Shown: positions 1-7,337, counted from the stretch's first letter. The stretch: 39,924 nucleotides of DNA from Oscillospiraceae bacterium (GCA_900770195.1 CAAGJI010000083.1:1-39924); one strand, 5' to 3'. Translations and numbers: made by a program. Notes: a model not told the origin generated them from the sequence alone.

Positions 1-74
1 ACACGGAAGTTAAGCTCTTTATCGTCGAAGATACTTGGTTGGTGACGACCTGGGAAAATAGAACAATGCCGACA
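1..74 (+). rRNA. 5S ribosomal RNA, 3' part
   Basis: The window opens inside a 5S rRNA. The block beginning ACACGGAAGTTAAGC and the later GGTGACGACCTGGGAA and GAACAATGCCG segments are the conserved 3' two-thirds of bacterial 5S rRNA. The 5' part lies before the window. A tRNA follows within 10 bases, as at the end of many Firmicutes rRNA operons. The exact 3' end is uncertain by a few bases. Confidence 0.9.
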
Positions 75-81
75 CAAAGAA

Positions 82-157
82 TCCTCAATAGCTCAGTCGG
101 TAGAGCGCATGACTGTTAATCATGATGTCACTGGTTCGAGTCCAGTTTGGGGAGCCA
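82..157 (+). tRNA. tRNA-Asn (anticodon GTT)
   Basis: A complete cloverleaf can be drawn. The acceptor stem is TCCTCAA with TTGGGGA (one T-G pair). The anticodon stem is CATGA/TCATG with loop CTGTTAA, giving anticodon GTT at 115-117. The T-arm has GGTTCGAGTCC. The CCA end is encoded at 155-157. It lies directly after the 5S rRNA and is followed by a terminator, so it is the last gene of the rRNA operon. Confidence 0.96.
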
Positions 158-190
158 AAGAGATTCAGCTTTTGTTGGATCTCTTTTTTT
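158..190 (+). terminator. Rho-independent terminator of the rRNA/tRNA operon
   Basis: A 12-bp stem, AAGAGATTCAGC paired with GTTGGATCTCTT (two G-U pairs), closes a TTTT loop. It starts one base after the tRNA CCA and runs into a T tract. Confidence 0.9.
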
Positions 191-212
191 TATATTAATT
201 TGTGAGGAAATT

Positions 213-1172
213 ATGCTTTTTAAAAAATTTGGTTTTAAATTGATAGCGTTTACTTTGATTATTTGTGTTGGTGTAACATTAAGTTCTTGCAAAAATGCCG
301 ACATTAAGGGAATATCATCGATGTCAGAGCGTAGCAATTCTGAAGAAAATTCAAATCAGAAAAATAAAAAATCAGCAAAAAAAATTGAGTTTAATGGTGA
401 AAAAGGATTGGCAAGTGCAAATTTTGATTCGGAAAATTATGTTGTTTATGATGAAAATAATATTAGGATAAAATACAACGGCTATACAAGCAATGAAGAT
501 ACTTCAGATGTTTTCTTAATGCTGAATATCGAAAACAACTCTGAAAATGGGATTATTTTTCAAACAAATAGTCTTGTGGTAAATGGATATAATATGGATG
601 GAAATTTTTATCAGAAAGTTTTCAGCGGTCAGAAAACAACTTTGCCAATGGAGCTTCCATATACAGATCTTCAAACGAATAATGTTGAAAAAATAGATAC
701 TATTGCCTTTTCTTTGAAAGCTGTTAATGAAAATTCTTTTGAAGAACTTTTCGTTACTCCTGAATATAGCATCACTATAGATGACAGAATCCATTTTTGC
801 GAGGATTTGAGCAGTTATAACGAACTATATAATTCAGATGATGTTATTTTGTATTATAAAGGATTTGAGGAGGAGTATGGATTTTTTGGAGGGGAAAAGA
901 TAAATTTTCTCATAGAAAATAATAGTAAAAAGAATGTTGCTATAACGGCAGATGAAATTTTTGTTAATGGTATTCTGATGGAAACAGCTTCTTTAAATGT
1001 TGACTGTGATTCGAAGAAAAAGGTAAATAAATCTGTTGATTTATATGAATCAGAACTTGATTTGAATAAAATCGATGAAATAAATGAAATTGAGTTTAGT
1101 TTGAAATGTCACGATTCAGACACATATGACGACATATGGGATGCAGGTACAATAACAATTACAATTAAATAA
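213..1172 (+). CDS. Putative lipoprotein with duplicated extracellular domain
   Basis: A 319-residue protein. The start at 213 has GAGGAAA just upstream; an in-frame ATG at 147 lies inside the tRNA and is rejected. Residues 1-27 form a lipoprotein signal: MLFKKFGFK, a hydrophobic stretch, then the lipobox LSSC. A Ser/Asn/Lys-rich linker follows. The rest is two related modules. Each has a YDENN or YNSDD opening, a strand ending in 'IENNS', then 'VNG' and a C-terminal 'EIxxIxFSLK' motif (IDTIAFSLK and INEIEFSLK). These look like beta-sandwich domains of the kind found in DUF4352-like surface lipoproteins, but I cannot name the family. It is predicted to be membrane-anchored and exported. It is monocistronic, with a terminator on each side. 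Confidence 0.85.
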   Translation: MLFKKFGFKLIAFTLIICVGVTLSSCKNADIKGISSMSERSNSEENSNQKNKKSAKKIEFNGEKGLASANFDSENYVVYDENNIRIKYNGYTSNEDTSDVFLMLNIENNSENGIIFQTNSLVVNGYNMDGNFYQKVFSGQKTTLPMELPYTDLQTNNVEKIDTIAFSLKAVNENSFEELFVTPEYSITIDDRIHFCEDLSSYNELYNSDDVILYYKGFEEEYGFFGGEKINFLIENNSKKNVAITADEIFVNGILMETASLNVDCDSKKKVNKSVDLYESELDLNKIDEINEIEFSLKCHDSDTYDDIWDAGTITITIK

Positions 1173-1177
1173 AATTA

Positions 1178-1213
1178 CCGCACTCGGGCTTGGTGTCAGA
1201 GTGTGGATTTTTT
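1178..1213 (+). terminator. Terminator after the lipoprotein gene
   Basis: CCGCACTC pairs with GAGTGTGG (one G-U) and is followed by ATTTTTTAT. It begins 5 bases after the stop codon. Confidence 0.85.
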
Positions 1214-1315
1214 ATAAAAAATAAAATGAAATTCAAGAAATAAAGAAAAACATAGAGAAATCAAGAGAAAAGAAGAGAAAACATATTATATACAAAAATA
1301 TTGGTAAAATGCCCC

Positions 1316-1344
1316 TTGACATATGATATTTAATGTGTTATAAT
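1316..1344 (+). promoter_or_regulatory. Consensus sigma-A promoter of rplM-rpsI
   Basis: TTGACA (1316-1321), a 17-base spacer, and TATAAT (1339-1344), both exact consensus. The expected start is near 1351, about 92 bases upstream of rplM. The A/G-rich stretch at 1214-1315 holds nothing else I recognise. Confidence 0.92.
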
Positions 1345-1350
1345 ATACAG

Positions 1351-1442
1351 GTTCGATGATGAAATATCTCACAGTTCGTTATTGAAGAGAAAAAAATCAA
1401 GTTAATTTCGCCGTTTTTACGGTTAAATATGGAGGAATCAGA
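1351..1442 (+). promoter_or_regulatory. rplM 5' leader
   Basis: An untranslated leader of about 92 bases with a small hairpin, CCGT-TTTT-ACGG (1411-1422), ahead of the Shine-Dalgarno GGAGGAA. Firmicutes rplM leaders are often autoregulatory (the L13 leader family). The position fits, but I cannot confirm the fold, so this is context inference. Confidence 0.4.
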
Positions 1443-1871
1443 ATGTCAACAACAATGTTGAAACCAGCTGAAATTCAGCGTAATTGGTATGTTCTTGATG
1501 CAGCTGGAAAGCCGCTCGGAAGAGTTGCAGCAGCAGCAGCACACATTTTAAGAGGTAAACACAAGCCAACTTATATGCCACATATTGATGGCGGTGATAA
1601 CGTTATAATCATCAACAGCGATCAGGCTATTCTTACAGGAAATAAGCTTTCTCAGAAGTATTATTACTGGCACACAGGCTGGATCGGCGGATTAAAGAAG
1701 ATTCAGTATAAGGATATGATGGCTAAGCAGTCAGACAGAGCTATGACAATCGCTGTAAACGGTATGCTCCCTAATACAACTCAGGGTAGAACTCAGATTA
1801 AGCGTCTTCACGTTTATAAAGATGCTGATCACAAGCATGCAGCGCAGAAGCCTGTTGCATATGAATTTTAA
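1443..1871 (+). CDS. rplM: 50S ribosomal protein L13
   Basis: 142 residues, the normal length for bacterial L13. Typical features are the N-terminal 'WYVLDAAGKPLGRVA', 'LRGKHKPTYMPHIDGGDNV', the 'YYWHTGWIGG' block and 'AVNGMLPNT'. L13 binds 23S rRNA early in large-subunit assembly. The start has GGAGGAAT a few bases upstream. rpsI follows after 16 bases, the usual rplM-rpsI operon, driven by the consensus promoter at 1316. Confidence 0.98.
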   Translation: MSTTMLKPAEIQRNWYVLDAAGKPLGRVAAAAAHILRGKHKPTYMPHIDGGDNVIIINSDQAILTGNKLSQKYYYWHTGWIGGLKKIQYKDMMAKQSDRAMTIAVNGMLPNTTQGRTQIKRLHVYKDADHKHAAQKPVAYEF

Positions 1872-1887
1872 TTAGGAGGCACCACTT

Positions 1888-2289
1888 ATGTACGAATCAA
1901 AAGTTAAATATTATTATGGTACAGGCAGAAGAAAAAGCTCAGTTGCAAGAGTAAGACTTTATCCTGGTACAGGTAAAATTACTATAAATAACAGAGATAT
2001 TGATGACTATTTTGGTCTTGATACATTAAAGCTCGTTGTTCGTCAGCCACTCGCTTTAACAGAAAATCTTGAAAAGTTTGACATCGTTTGTACAGTTACA
2101 GGCGGCGGTGTTACAGGTCAGGCTGGTGCTATCCGTCACGGGGTTACTCGTGCTCTTATGGAATTCGATGCTGATTTAAGACCTGCTCTTAAGAAGGCTG
2201 GTTTCGTAACTCGTGACCCAAGAATGAAGGAAAGAAAGAAGTACGGTCTCAAAGCCGCTCGTCGTGCTCCTCAGTTCTCAAAGAGATAA
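1888..2289 (+). CDS. rpsI: 30S ribosomal protein S9
   Basis: 133 residues, full length. It shows 'YGTGRRKSSVARVRLYPGTG', 'GGGVTGQAGAIRHG', 'TRDPRMKERKKYGLKAAR' and the conserved basic C-terminus RAPQFSKR that reaches the decoding centre. A strong AGGAGG precedes the ATG. The 3' end of rpsI is a known integration target for some Firmicutes mobile elements (established knowledge). The mobile DNA that starts just downstream fits such an insertion, although no duplicated att repeat can be shown inside this window. Confidence 0.98.
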   Translation: MYESKVKYYYGTGRRKSSVARVRLYPGTGKITINNRDIDDYFGLDTLKLVVRQPLALTENLEKFDIVCTVTGGGVTGQAGAIRHGVTRALMEFDADLRPALKKAGFVTRDPRMKERKKYGLKAARRAPQFSKR

Positions 2290-2376
2290 CTACATCCCTA
2301 TTGGGATTGCTAAAAATAGCTTGTTTGCGTTGTTTTTGTCGTTTTGGATTCGTCTGAAAATGGGTGAAATTCAGGC

Positions 2377-2398
2377 GGTAACTAACAGGTAACTAACA
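2377..2398 (+). repeat. Perfect tandem duplication of an 11-bp unit
   Basis: GGTAACTAACA occurs twice in a row (2377-2387 and 2388-2398), downstream of rpsI and upstream of a terminator. Short direct repeats near an element end often serve as integrase arm sites; that role here is a guess from position. Two small hairpins (ATCCC-TATT-GGGAT at 2294-2307 and GCTA-AAAA-TAGC at 2309-2320) lie just after the rpsI stop. Confidence 0.6.
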
Positions 2399-2403
2399 AA
2401 GAT

Positions 2404-2440
2404 TAAGGCATTTGCCCTTGCGGTAAATGCCTTATTTAAT
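2404..2440 (+). terminator. Rho-independent terminator downstream of rpsI
   Basis: TAAGGCATTTGCC (2404-2416) pairs over 13 bases with GGTAAATGCCTTA (2422-2434, one G-U) around a 5-base loop, followed by TTTAAT. It probably ends the rplM-rpsI transcript. Confidence 0.85.
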
Positions 2441-2521
2441 AACTTGTTTCTGCTTTGATACTCTAAATGCATAACTATCTATAGATGACACATAATAATT
2501 ATATAGTTTCATCTTTTTGTA

Positions 2522-2550
2522 TTGACACGATCCGAAAAATAGAGTAAAAT
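2522..2550 (+). promoter_or_regulatory. Promoter of the ATPase-nuclease pair
   Basis: TTGACA (2522-2527), 17-base spacer, TAAAAT (2545-2550). It lies about 40 bases upstream of the ATPase start and is separated from rpsI by a terminator, so the pair is its own transcription unit. Confidence 0.8.
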
Positions 2551-2589
2551 GGAATAGCAGAATCTGAACAAATTGAATGGAGTGATGTT

Positions 2590-3852
2590 ATGATTTTTAA
2601 GATTAAGAATTTCGGAAAAATCGCTGAGGCTAATATCAAACTTGACGGCATCACTGTCATTTGTGGTAATAATAACACTGGCAAAAGTACAGTTGGAAAA
2701 GCATTGTTTTCGTTCTTCAACGCATTAACTGATTATAAGAATAAAATAGATGCGCAAAAGAATAGTAAATTACGAGCTGCAATAAGAAACTATGCTGCTG
2801 ATCCTATGGATTTACCTGTGAAAGTTCTCTATCCTGAAAACTCCATGGATTTCATTTCTGAACACGACAATCATTTTTCTTTAGATGAAGTCAAAGAGTT
2901 TTTAGAGTTATCTTACGGTGTGAAACTTCCCAAAGATCGACTTGTTTCTCTTGTTGAATATTTAAACACTCCTGAGATTGATATTCTTAATGAGTATGTA
3001 TATCGTTATATTACCAATGTGATGAATGGGCAAGTAAAAAATGCGTACTCCTCAAACAGTAGCCATTGTTTAATCTCTGGAGAATTCAAAGATTTTACAA
3101 ACACAATTAAAATCAGAAAACAATATTGTATTTGTGAACTTGATGAACCTATCGAACATTCGGCTTATTATATAAACACACCTTTCAGCTTAGATAGACT
3201 AAACGAACATAGGATGGCTATATTTGGAAGCAATCCTATGAGCCGAAATATTGTTGATGCAATACTGCAAGCACAAGCAGAAATCAACGAAGATTCCATG
3301 ACAAATATACTGGACACTGTTTTAAACAAGAAAGAACTTGATGATGTAAGAAGTATAATTAAAAAAGCTTATAGTGGAGATACTATAATTGACCACGGAA
3401 GGTACTTCTATATAGAAAATGGCATCCCTTTTGATTTCAGAAATATTTCAGCTGGACTAAAGTCATTTGCAATCATTGAAAGGCTTCTCGAAACAGGTGT
3501 TTTGAAAAAGAAAGATGTTCTTATTCTTGACGAGCCCGAAATACATCTACATTCTGAATGGCAGATTATTTATGCTGAACTGATAGTTATTCTTCAAAAG
3601 ACATTTGACTTAACTATTCTTTTGGTAACGCATAGTTTTCAGTTCCTTGAGTCCTTGAATTTCTTTATGAAAAAGTACGGTATATGGGATAAAGGTAATT
3701 ATTATATGCCTGAATCAAACGAAAAAGGCATCATAATGAAGAGTTTTGATAATAATTCGGATGAATTGAAAAGGAATCTTTCTACTGGCACATTTAAAAT
3801 TGCTGATTTAGAATTTGAATTCGATATGGAGCAACAAAATGGCGAAAACTAA
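2590..3852 (+). CDS. ABC-type/AAA15-like ATPase, probable defence component
   Basis: 420 residues with the motifs of an SMC/RecF/OLD-type ABC ATPase. These are Walker A GNNNTGKST (26-34), a signature-like NISAGLKSF (about 287-295), Walker B LILDEPEIHLH (D314, E315) and an H-loop VTHS (H348). The middle third is a helical insert. The protein ends about 70 residues after the H-loop, so it has no TOPRIM nuclease domain, unlike OLD or GajA. The start ATG has GGAGTG upstream. Its 3' end overlaps the start of a PD-(D/E)XK-like gene by 14 bases, so the two are probably co-translated. ATPase plus separate nuclease is the pattern of Septu-like and related anti-phage systems. The ATPase call is firm; the defence role is inferred from pairing and from lying in mobile DNA. 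Confidence 0.85.
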   Translation: MIFKIKNFGKIAEANIKLDGITVICGNNNTGKSTVGKALFSFFNALTDYKNKIDAQKNSKLRAAIRNYAADPMDLPVKVLYPENSMDFISEHDNHFSLDEVKEFLELSYGVKLPKDRLVSLVEYLNTPEIDILNEYVYRYITNVMNGQVKNAYSSNSSHCLISGEFKDFTNTIKIRKQYCICELDEPIEHSAYYINTPFSLDRLNEHRMAIFGSNPMSRNIVDAILQAQAEINEDSMTNILDTVLNKKELDDVRSIIKKAYSGDTIIDHGRYFYIENGIPFDFRNISAGLKSFAIIERLLETGVLKKKDVLILDEPEIHLHSEWQIIYAELIVILQKTFDLTILLVTHSFQFLESLNFFMKKYGIWDKGNYYMPESNEKGIIMKSFDNNSDELKRNLSTGTFKIADLEFEFDMEQQNGEN

Positions 3853-4519
3853 ACCAGTATATAAAACAATCCGAAGTAAGTTTTTTGTAGATTTTTGTGA
3901 TATTTTCAAATCATTACTGAGTTTGAATGACACGGATATTATTTCAAATATGTGCGATGCTTCACTTGATGATAGTAATAAAGGATCGCTTGTCTATCTT
4001 TATGATGGAAAATATAATAACATGGATACCGTTAAGCTTGATGATATGACAATGCCTTTTCTTCATTATATGAAAAATGAGCGTCGTCTTAAATACTTTG
4101 AACAGCCAAAAGCAGTAGACGCAATCTGTGTTAATCAAAATAATGAGTGGTTTCTTATTGAATTCAAAAACTGTCCAATATATAAAAACACCAAGAAAGG
4201 AAAAGAACTAAATAGTGATGTGTTGGCTTCAATCCGTCAGAAAATGTTTGGAAGCTTATGGCTATTGCTTACGTTATCTTCTTTTTCGCGTAAAGATGTG
4301 TTTGGTGATGATGTTACAGAATTTGCCCGGACTCATTTTACTTATATTGCTGTAGTGAGTAGAGAAAAGAATCCTGACGAATTCAGACGCATTCACGAAA
4401 GTCCTAATAATCGTTATACACCACTATATTTAAGTAAGTATGTAGGTTATTACTTTAAGGATGTATATATGCTAACAGAAAATGAATTTTCAAAATTTAT
4501 TAGTGACTTTAAGAACTGA
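3839..4519 (+). CDS. PD-(D/E)XK-like nuclease, partner of the ATPase
   Basis: 226 residues. The start at 3839 has GGAG seven bases upstream, within the end of the ATPase gene. The core 'AVDAICV', a short loop, then 'WFLIEFKNC' gives D94 and E108-x-K110 on two adjacent predicted strands. This is the arrangement of a PD-(D/E)XK nuclease active site. The C-terminal half (LLLTLSSFSR, HFTYIAVVSR) looks like the remaining strands and helices of that fold. I do not recognise the exact family. The likely role is an effector nuclease controlled by the upstream ATPase. A strong terminator follows. An alternative is a non-catalytic sensor protein with the same fold. Confidence 0.8.
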   Translation: MAKTKPVYKTIRSKFFVDFCDIFKSLLSLNDTDIISNMCDASLDDSNKGSLVYLYDGKYNNMDTVKLDDMTMPFLHYMKNERRLKYFEQPKAVDAICVNQNNEWFLIEFKNCPIYKNTKKGKELNSDVLASIRQKMFGSLWLLLTLSSFSRKDVFGDDVTEFARTHFTYIAVVSREKNPDEFRRIHESPNNRYTPLYLSKYVGYYFKDVYMLTENEFSKFISDFKN

Positions 4520-4526
4520 TTACATA

Positions 4527-4567
4527 AAAAATAACCGCTGAGAGACAATCCCTCAGCGGTTATTTTA
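4527..4567. terminator. Bidirectional terminator
   Basis: A stem of about 14 bp (AAATAACCGCTGAG with CTCAGCGGTTATTT) closes a 9-base loop, with A and T tracts on both flanks. It ends the ATPase-nuclease transcript on the plus strand and lies four bases past the stop of the truncated integrase on the minus strand. Confidence 0.92.
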
Positions 4568-4570
4568 TAC

Positions 4571-4900
4571 CTATATCTTATTGATAGCCTCCAACAGCTC
4601 CTGCACATTAACGTGCGTATAGACCTTCTCGGTCAATGACATAGCACCCGAATGACCAACGATCTTCTTTATCAGCGTAGGAGAAACTTCTTTCTCGGTC
4701 ATCATGGAGATGCAGGTGTGACGGGTATCGTGCGGCTTGTGAGTGCTGCCGATCAGTTCCATAACGGGTGTCCAGTATGAATCATAGTAGTTTCTATATG
4801 TGAAATGCTTACCATCAGGAGTATGAAGCAGATATTCACAATCTTCACTATACCACTTCTTGAAAATAGGGTAGTTGTAATTCGCATGGGGAACACGATT
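4571..4900 (-). pseudogene. Tyrosine integrase, C-terminal fragment
   Basis: Reading the minus strand from 4900 gives about 109 in-frame residues of a phage/ICE-type tyrosine recombinase. The fragment opens NRVPH, then shows 'EYLLHTPDGKHFTYRNYYDS' and the catalytic C-terminal block: HDTRHTC (HxxR), GHSG (HxxG) and the nucleophile in VYTHVN. The N-terminal two-thirds, with the first catalytic Arg, are missing. The break falls in the NRVP region that precedes this block in the family, where a serine recombinase gene now begins. The first in-frame ATG (4762) is only an internal Met. The catalytic pocket is incomplete, so this is a broken gene. The other half should lie beyond the far end of the inserted element. 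Confidence 0.9.
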
Positions 4901-4913
4901 TCATAACGTGTCC
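4889..4913. other. Putative att junction of the serine-recombinase element
   Basis: GGAACACG and CGTGTCC flank a central ATTTCATAA, an imperfect dyad centred near 4901. Integrase coding sequence lies on the left and the serine recombinase stop codon (TGA, 4901-4903) in the middle. Serine recombinase att sites are usually imperfect dyads with a 2-bp crossover, and the recombinase gene often ends at the element border. The boundary is inferred from the break in integrase homology; the exact crossover bases cannot be fixed without an empty site. Confidence 0.6.
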
Positions 4914-6481
4914 ATAAGTCCAACACCTACAAAAAACACGTCAATTTTCTGTTCCTTTGTGCCTTTCAAATGTTCGCCAACTTCAATACGGTCAACAAAA
5001 TCAGATAAGACTTCGGGAGTAAGCTCTGTAATGCTGTCGTATTTTTCAATTGCTTCATACAATCTATTGATTTTCTGATATGCATCTTTTGCACTATTTT
5101 CCTGTAAAATCAGGTCTGCAATTTTTGCATTCAGTTCAGCCTTTTCTTCAGTGTATGTTTTTGATAAACTTCCGAAAATATCTGAATCAATTTCGTTACG
5201 AACTTTTGCTTCAAACAAACCCTGTACATACTTATCAATCTCAGCAATTCGAGTTTGTGCAGCACCTATTTCTGATTGGATTTTGCTTCTGGATGCTGTT
5301 TCATCGGCATTCAGCCTTTTTCTTACTTTGGCTTTAAATGACCGAATATCACTCTTGGCTTCGTACCACATAAGTTTGATTTTCTGCAATACACATTGCT
5401 TTAGTGCATCTTCATCAATACGATGATAGGTGCATTTTTTTTGCTGCTTTCTATAACCAGAACACTCATAACTTACAATCATGTTGCCACGAGCTTTATG
5501 CCTAAATACATGAAATCTGGATTTGCAATCTTTGCAGTATACATATCCAGTGAAAAGCGTATCTTTTGTTTTACTTTTCTTTTTTCTGCATCTTTTAGCA
5601 TATCGGTTTTGTGCCTTTTCAAATATCACTCTGTCAATGATAGCTGGGTGAGTATCTAAAAAAACACGTTGCAGTTCCGGCGGATTTTTTATGATTTTCT
5701 TGCTTTTATAAGAAGGCTTATGTGTCTTGAAATTCACTGTGTCACCGCAATATTCACGATTTGTAATAATCACGGTTATAGTTGCACCTGTCCATTCATA
5801 TGGCGTATCAGATTCTTTTTGATAAAGGTAGACAAACGGTCGCTGGATTTTTTCATCCCGAAGAATGTTTGCTATTCTTGACACACCATTTCCGCTTATA
5901 TAAAGCTCATAAATTCGCCTAACAACAGAAGCAGCATACTCGTCTATTATCCATTTTTCTTTGTCTTCAGGTGATTTCATATACCCGTAGATTGCTCTGC
6001 TGCAAAGTCGTCTGCCAGAGTTGCCCTTTTGAGTAATCATCGCCCTCATTTTCTTGGAAATATCCTTTGCATACCATTCGTTGATAAGATTGCTGAACGG
6101 TATAAGGTCACTTAGTCCCTCTGCGGAATCCACATTATCGCTAATTGCCACAAATCGAACATTGTATTCCGGAAAAATAATCTCTGTATACTGTCCCACC
6201 ATCAGATAATTTCTTCCCAAACGTGACATATCCTTAACGATAATTGTACCAATCAGACCATTCTCAACATCTGTCATCATTTTTTGAAATGCTGGTCTTT
6301 CAAAGTTTGTACCGGAATAGCCATCGTCTGTGTAAAACTGATGGTTTATAAAGCCATGTGTATTTGCATATTCTGCAAGAAGTTCTTTCTGATTGGCAAT
6401 GCTATTGCTGTCATGCCCCGAATTGCCTTCATCATGAGAAAATCTCGCATATAATGCTGTGATTTTTCCTGTCTGTATCAT
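4901..6481 (-). CDS. Large serine recombinase, element-terminal
   Basis: 526 residues, typical of the TndX/TnpX-type large serine recombinases. The N-terminal resolvase domain has ALYARFS with catalytic Ser15, 'DGYSGTNFERPAFQ', and KDMSRLGRN. A recombinase DNA-binding domain follows ('GYMKSPEDKEKWIIDEYAA', 'EYCGDTVNFKTHKPSYKSKK'). A zinc ribbon lies at about 310-345 (CKDCKS then YECSGYRKQQKKC), and a coiled-coil region occupies about 365-470. It would excise and integrate the element. Its stop codon lies in the putative att junction, and the reading frame of the broken tyrosine integrase continues in the same phase after the stop. A minus-strand promoter lies at 6535-6563. The start ATG at 6481 has an AGAGGTATT-type ribosome site. 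Confidence 0.95.
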   Translation of the reverse strand: MIQTGKITALYARFSHDEGNSGHDSNSIANQKELLAEYANTHGFINHQFYTDDGYSGTNFERPAFQKMMTDVENGLIGTIIVKDMSRLGRNYLMVGQYTEIIFPEYNVRFVAISDNVDSAEGLSDLIPFSNLINEWYAKDISKKMRAMITQKGNSGRRLCSRAIYGYMKSPEDKEKWIIDEYAASVVRRIYELYISGNGVSRIANILRDEKIQRPFVYLYQKESDTPYEWTGATITVIITNREYCGDTVNFKTHKPSYKSKKIIKNPPELQRVFLDTHPAIIDRVIFEKAQNRYAKRCRKKKSKTKDTLFTGYVYCKDCKSRFHVFRHKARGNMIVSYECSGYRKQQKKCTYHRIDEDALKQCVLQKIKLMWYEAKSDIRSFKAKVRKRLNADETASRSKIQSEIGAAQTRIAEIDKYVQGLFEAKVRNEIDSDIFGSLSKTYTEEKAELNAKIADLILQENSAKDAYQKINRLYEAIEKYDSITELTPEVLSDFVDRIEVGEHLKGTKEQKIDVFFVGVGLMDTL

Positions 6482-6503
6482 CCCATAATACCTCTCATTC
6501 GTG

Positions 6504-6514
6504 ATGCAGACAGA
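6504..6514. repeat. Shared 11-mer, copy 1 (recombinase leader)
   Basis: ATGCAGACAGA, in the untranslated leader of the terminal serine recombinase. An identical copy is at 6966-6976, upstream of the sigma-like gene. Confidence 0.6.
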
Positions 6515-6534
6515 CGGATATAACTGTTTATTTT

Positions 6535-6563
6535 ATTATACCGTATATCCATAGAAAAATCAA
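6535..6563 (-). promoter_or_regulatory. Promoter of the terminal serine recombinase, with overlapping dyad
   Basis: On the minus strand: TTGATT (6558-6563), 17-base spacer, TATAAT (6535-6540). An inverted repeat, GGATATA (6516-6522) and TATATCC (6544-6550), straddles the -10 box and could be an operator. Confidence 0.75.
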
Positions 6564-6596
6564 GTAATTATACAGGGTAAAACGTTTCTCTTCTAT

Positions 6597-6947
6597 TCAA
6601 TTGTCAAGGTACTCATTCTCTAAAAACGAAAGATTTTTATACGCCAATTTTCGCAGACGATGAAGATTTCTGTTTAACTTTTCACGAGCAGTAGATTCGG
6701 CAATTCCATGCCGTTTTCCTAACTCTTTATGTGTGACTTTTTCACCAAGATAGTAGTCTTCAATCAACTCATAACCTTCTGGGTTTGATAGTCGATACTC
6801 ATCCATTGCTATCCTAAGAGCTAAAAGCAGCTTGTGTCGATATATTATTTCAGTTTTCTCCAGCTGCTTTTGCTCCCACACATAGTAGTCTATCTCCCAC
6901 ACATGGTAGTCTGCATATGACGATGACAAAATAACACTCATCCGCAT
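6597..6947 (-). CDS. Sigma-70 region 4-like helix-turn-helix protein
   Basis: 116 residues. The C-terminal half has 'IEDYYLGEKVTHKELGKRHG' followed by IAESTAREKLNRNLHRLRK, a helix-turn-helix of the sigma-70 region 4 type. Small proteins of this type are common in Clostridia integrative elements, near recombinase genes. The N-terminal part carries a 7-residue tandem repeat (DYHVWEI, DYYVWEQ) encoded by a 21-bp direct repeat at 6873-6914. Start choice is open between M1 and M3, since the AAGGGG site is only 4 bases from the first ATG and about 10 from the second. A TATAAT box is visible upstream, and a copy of the ATGCAGACAGA 11-mer lies in the leader. It probably controls expression of neighbouring element genes. 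Confidence 0.8.
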   Translation of the reverse strand: MRMSVILSSSYADYHVWEIDYYVWEQKQLEKTEIIYRHKLLLALRIAMDEYRLSNPEGYELIEDYYLGEKVTHKELGKRHGIAESTAREKLNRNLHRLRKLAYKNLSFLENEYLDN

Positions 6948-6965
6948 ATCGCCCCTTTGAACTAT

Positions 6966-6976
6966 ATGCAGACAGA
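6966..6976. repeat. Shared 11-mer, copy 2 (sigma-like gene leader)
   Basis: ATGCAGACAGA, identical to 6504-6514. It lies between the -10 region and the start of the sigma-like gene. Confidence 0.6.
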
Positions 6977-7067
6977 TTGTTTTTCTTTGCTGTATATCAT
7001 TATAGCGTATTTTGCGAAAAAAACAAGTGCCACATTTTTTTCGGTTCGCTATATGAATTCAGAATGA

Positions 7068-7337
7068 TTACCCTACTGCTTTAGAAATCTTTTCGTTAAT
7101 ACTTTTCATGTCTAGGTCTATTACTGCTTTTTCACCGATAAGAAGAATAACTGTTCTTCTATCAGTCAATTTTCTACCATGAATAAAGCGATGTCGGTCA
7201 GTTGCTTTTAATTCCATAAAAGCATTTGCATCTTCCATGTTGTCAAAACGCTCTACATTGTATTTCTTATCAAGCTTGTTATAGTAAACACCATAGATAC
7301 AACCATAAAGCTTGAAATATGTTGCTGAACTCATCAT
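7068..7337 (-). CDS. Small hypothetical protein
   Basis: 89 residues from the ATG at 7337, which has GGAGTTG nine bases upstream; the more distal TTG at 7346 is less likely. The sequence MMSSATYFKLYGCIYGVYYN, then 'YNVERFDNMEDANAFMELK' and 'HGRKLTDRRTVILLIGEKAV', looks like a small alpha/beta domain. There is no membrane segment or known motif. It follows the XRE regulator gene on the same strand with a gap of about 45 bases and is probably co-transcribed. Function unknown. Confidence 0.6.
   Translation of the reverse strand: MMSSATYFKLYGCIYGVYYNKLDKKYNVERFDNMEDANAFMELKATDRHRFIHGRKLTDRRTVILLIGEKAVIDLDMKSINEKISKAVG

Noticed and set aside
147..212. In-frame upstream start of the lipoprotein gene
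   Set aside because: It lies inside the tRNA and its terminator. The ATG at 213 has a ribosome site and begins a proper lipoprotein signal.
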